Of a DNA stretch of 64,000 nt, positions 60,076 through 64,000 are shown piece by piece. How positions within the stretch are numbered: position 1 is the first letter of the stretch; every line of letters starts with the position of its first letter. Made by a program: the position numbers and the translations under genes. The DNA is taken from assembly GCA_959347315.1 (NCBI GenBank), contig OY365810.1, positions 3,482,467 to 3,546,466 on the forward strand. The letters are read 5' to 3'. Origin of the DNA: Bimastos eiseni. Taxonomy: Eukaryota; Annelida; Clitellata; Crassiclitellata; Lumbricidae. The notes beneath the pieces are model-generated. The model saw nothing but the letters and a program-made list of their open reading frames with translations, searched no databases and was not told the origin of the DNA.

Positions 60076-63000
60076 TCAACTTACCCCCACGTCTGTCAGA
60101 GATCCGTTTTCACGCACAGCCAGGAAGTTCTTTCCTATGTTTTCTGTGATGATGCCTCTGTATCTCTGAAGTACACTCTTCCGAAGAAGAGCAAAAATTC
60201 TGCTGTTAACTTCTTCAAAGGATTCATGCGGGTGCAAGAGAAGGGCGTACGCTAGCATGAGCATTCTAGCGATTTCGACAGCCGATCTATCCAAGTTCAT
60301 GAGACAGTTTATCGATAAATAAACAGCGAGACACCTTGTATTGATGGTTGTTATTTCGCTGCTGCTTCTGCATTCGTTTACTATCATTTTCAGTTCATGG
60401 GTTAGTAGATGATTAAACGGTGAAGAACAAATCACATTAAAACAAATAGCATCAGAAGAACGGACCCTTCCTGGTTTAAGTATGTCGTTGCATAATAGAA
60501 GAGCTGCTTGGAAATGGCCAGAGTTGAAGTGATGTAGAGCCATGTAAGGGTGGTCACAGTCTCCATGTTCAGATATATCTGGATCGTTCTGCATCGCTTT
60601 GTTGAACGCCGTCATCTGACAAACACTAGCTTTCACTAATGCACTTACAACGTCTTGTCGTATGGAGGTTTCGACTGAGTCATTTAAATATTGACAATTG
60701 AAATTGATTTCTCGTGATGAACAATTGTTCGAAATTGTTTCAGTATTAACAAAATCTGAGTATGTATTTCGTGAGTTCTGCTCAAGAAATGTTTCATAAT
60801 AATAATTGTCAGAGACATTCTTTACTGTCAGTTTTGAAACAACTGGTACTGTTTCATCTTCTGGGGGTGGGTATACATCAGGGTCCTTTCTTGAATATAG
60901 TACAGATTTTAGCCAGCAACTGTTGGAATAGGCCACTAGTTTATGATCAACATTGTTTTGCATAGCAAATGGAATGTTCATGATCAAGTTTGATTGTTCG
61001 CAGCAATACACCATTTCTTTTCCAACCTTCTTAGGATTTACCACTGTCGGCTCATTTTCAACAGTTTCTTTGAGACCAGTATCTGATTTGAGAATCATTT
61101 CATAGTGCTCTCGATATTGAGATTCAACAATTTCAAACTTTTGACAATAATTATCGTAGCATTCTGTGCGCACGTATATTCTTGTCTTTGTTGAAATGTT
61201 ACCGCCTGTGATCTGACTTTCATTTTTGAGTAGACTTTTCTTTGAAGCAATGTAAGAGCTACTTAAAAATGAAATTTTTGCTTCCTCATTTGAAACCTCA
61301 TTATAACTAATGTTTTTGTCTGACTCTCCTCGTGATTTCATCCTCGAACATGATGAGCCCGTGTCTTCATCCTCGTAAAAGCGATGCAATTCACCTTCTA
61401 TGTGAATCTTTGAAAACAAACTACTCGCAAATGCTTCTGGCGTGAGAGTGTCTATTGATGCTTGTTTACCTGCAGTTTTGTGCGAAACGTTTTTCGATTC
61501 CTTTTCAGTCTCAAAATCATATAAAATGGTGTTTATAATTGGCAACAGCTTTGGTTGAATCGTGTACTTAGAGCATGACAAATGTTCGTCTTTAGATGCA
61601 ATCAATGTACAACAATGTAACGCTAACTTTGTCTCTTTTCCTTGATAAAACATTGCAGCTAAATAAGCATTCGCGGCACAGTATACGTTCCATGAGTCTG
61701 TACATAAGAGAGATTTCCAGAAGTATGCTTTAGATAAAGCTAGTAACAGTTTATCATCCACTCCTGTCGGATATCTCACTGAAGAAAGCAACGATGTAGC
61801 TATTTTGAAATAAGACAGTGAACTGTGAGCTTCATAATGATCAAACTTAGAAAGGTTGATTTTTTTAGATCTGATCAGGACCGCGATGACCATACCAATT
61901 GAGTCTCCTCCGAGACTGAACCCGAATTGATGGGTTTGATTAGCAGCTTCCATGAGTATAAGGGATTGGAAAAAGTCGAGACTTCTAATGTCGAATCGAG
62001 GCAAATAATCAAACATGTGTGTGCATGAGTTTGGATCTAATTTACCTCTAGCACAAAATTCAACTAATCTACCAATGCAACTATTAACATCCATGCAAGC
62101 TCCCATTGACTTTTGCTTGCAGTAATCAGCCAAAAACGTGTCGACAAATACAGTCAACAAAGACATTAATTCCGCTATGTCCAAATGCTCAATCAAAACC
62201 AAGTCTTCGGCCATGTTTTCAGATTTGGTTCCAATATACTGTTTGGCAGCAACCCCTATGTAGTTGACCAGAAACCATTTCGCAAAAATATCTGCTCGCG
62301 TGAGAGGCGTCAGTGTCGCGACAACAGCTGCATACCTGCTCCCAAATGAATCACCTTCATCGGTTCGAGCCTCAAATTGATTGGACTGTGGAATGAAATA
62401 ATTAGGAAGATATTTGCCATTAATGTGCTTAATTAGACAGTTCAAGAGGTCACAGCTTATAGTGATAACGTTAGCCTTCCAATAACTAATCGGTTGTTTT
62501 TCACAATTCCACAACATCACAGTTTTAAGGTCATAACTTGATATCAAGCAGTTGACTGGCAAACAATTCTTCCGTAAATATCTTAGCAGATGGTAGACAA
62601 TCTTTTGTTCCGGAGTCCAAGTCTCCATCAAAAGAGTCTCTGCTCGAGGAAATGATAGTCGCCACTGTGGTGTATCTGTTGTACCTCTAACTCTTACATC
62701 CGAGGCAAGGAATAGGTCACAACCATTCCTTGCAATTTCAGTGACTATGTCTTTCGTTGGCCAGTCGTGTGGCCTAGGACGTTCGCAAAAGTCGTTCGAA
62801 GCCCAGTTTGGGCAAGGGATGCTTTTAACTGAGTCGCTTGAGATAATAAGTTGCAACTTATGCACTTTCAAAGAGTCCGTTTTAAATGCGCTGCAATACT
62901 GGAACGTTCTTCTAGTTGCTGATTCTACAGATATGAAATCTTTCAATTTCGAAACGCCTTTATCTGAAAACAATGTCGAAAGATGGTTATAATTTTAAAG

Positions 63001-64000
63001 GACACAGTGCAGACACAATTAATCTGATAGCAGGTTTTAGAAGCTTACTTGGGCGATAAACGTGCTGGCAAACTATAATTTGTCATATTATTCCTAATAA
63101 CAAGTGAACTTGTTTGCTTAATACCATTTGTATAACGTTTTCATGTTGGTCTAAACCAGCACGTGGAGTATGATGGTCGTTAGCTACAAATCGAGTATCA
63201 AGATAGGCCCCCATAATATGGACTCAATGCTTCATTATATTATGAGTACAACAAAAATGTTGAACGTAATAAGTCATAGGCTGCATTTCAGATGAATTTC
63301 TGAACTACATGGCATATCGACAAGACAGTATGCCACAGTTGATGCATCACGATCTCCGTATATATAGTCCTACACCTCGTACGTGCAATCCATTTATATG
63401 GTCAAATATTCTTCCTTGTTCTTGTTAGTAAGATGGCCTCAAAGCTCTTTTATTAAGTGTCTTAATCGATTATAATTTGCAATGCTATTATTGACAGTTG
63501 TTGAAAGAGTTATTCATACAACGATAACGTGCACTTCAATTAAAAGGCCAGTGTAGGCCTACGTGTCATTAAAACAGGCCAGAGGAAAAGTTGTTAATTT
63601 TGTCCATAACATAATTTGTAAGTCTACGTACGCCTATAGCTGAAGATTTCAGGGCGTTCATTTTGCAAGTCTTAACTCCAATGGCAATGGCCACTTGAAC
63701 GATACACATAGACTATGAGATGGTCATGGAATTGAGAGATGCTAATAGCCTAAGAGATACTCATACTTACGCCTTTGTACGTAGATGCCGCTGTTTGGGT
63801 CTTGCTTATAAACGTATCTCGCTGAATTGATATGAGGAACACGCTCGAGAGAACCAGCAGTCAACAAACAAACATATCTTGGATCCTGAGTTGGTTGCAT
63901 ACGATAAAGAGAAACGTTTGCTCTATTCAGCCGGCTAAGGTACTCATCGTCAGGTATTTTACAACCAATTGGTATTGCAATTTCTCCAGTCGACCGTGAC
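60076..64000 (-). CDS. Mab-21 domain protein with long helical C-terminal region (partial)
   Basis: Two exons are visible: 64000-63771 (76 codons, open at the window edge) and 62963-60076 (962 codons with stop), joined in phase 1 across a GTAAGT donor and a TTTTCAG acceptor. The first carries YRMQPTQDPRYVCLL, like the strand after the nucleotidyltransferase core in Mab-21 proteins. The second begins with the helical half of the fold: HDWPTKDIV, GCDLFLAS, WRLSFPRAETLL, LISSYDLKTVMLWNCE and LPNYFIPQSNQF. About 700 further residues look alpha-helical, with TPR-like pieces (GHFQAALLLCNDILKPG; YQGKETKLALHCC). Mab-21 proteins include cGAS and animal cGAS-like receptors. The catalytic GS motif lies outside the window, so activity cannot be judged. 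The stop follows a good donor (GGG|GTAAGT at 60085) by only nine bases, so another 3' exon is possible. Confidence 0.85.

Overview
The window looks like AT-rich nuclear DNA of a marine invertebrate. An invertebrate deuterostome, perhaps an echinoderm, is my best guess. The reasons are small GT-AG exons spread over long introns, many copies of the palindrome TAGGCCTA, abundant degraded LINE, hAT and SINE elements, and a Mab-21 domain protein. Nothing bacterial or viral stands out. The species call is inference.

Most of the window (about 1.7-55 kb) is a cluster of five related cell-surface receptor genes, rebuilt here exon by exon. Four are complete: a 40-base leader exon, three immunoglobulin (Ig) exons, one transmembrane (TM) exon and a tyrosine-rich cytoplasmic tail. 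All internal junctions are phase 1 except the last one in the two plus-strand genes, and all four reading frames add up without a break (500, 521, 504 and 565 residues). The layout is A(-) 1750-4735 (partial); C(-) 8938-19343 head-to-head with C'(+) 21568-33583; then B(-) 35294-42190 head-to-head with B'(+) 45434-54841.

In each head-to-head pair the three Ig domains are nearly identical (C/C') or identical in protein (B/B'), because they lie in inverted-repeat arms of about 2.8 and 4.5 kb. The tails differ. The minus genes end in one long exon with ITIM-like, YxN and YxxM motifs. The plus genes have many short exons carrying repeated P-x-Y-x-x-V/I motifs and end in YMEM or YLDM followed by QYAEIDH. 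The same two tail types occur in both pairs, so a divergent pair was apparently duplicated as a unit and each ectodomain pair was then homogenised. This looks like an invertebrate counterpart of paired immune receptors. In C' the swapped cassette left remnants of the older gene at both borders.

The DNA between and inside the genes holds mobile-element remains: a LINE endonuclease fragment within AAT repeats, a tRNA-like SINE, three hAT-type elements with perfect 8-bp target duplications, hAT transposase fragments and several LINE 3' ends. A 200-N gap (43801-44000) sits in the centre of the second palindrome, and the sequence next to it is duplicated in a way that looks like an assembly error. 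At the right edge (60076-64000, minus) is a large Mab-21 domain gene, the superfamily that includes cGAS and cGAS-like receptors, with a long helical C-terminal region.
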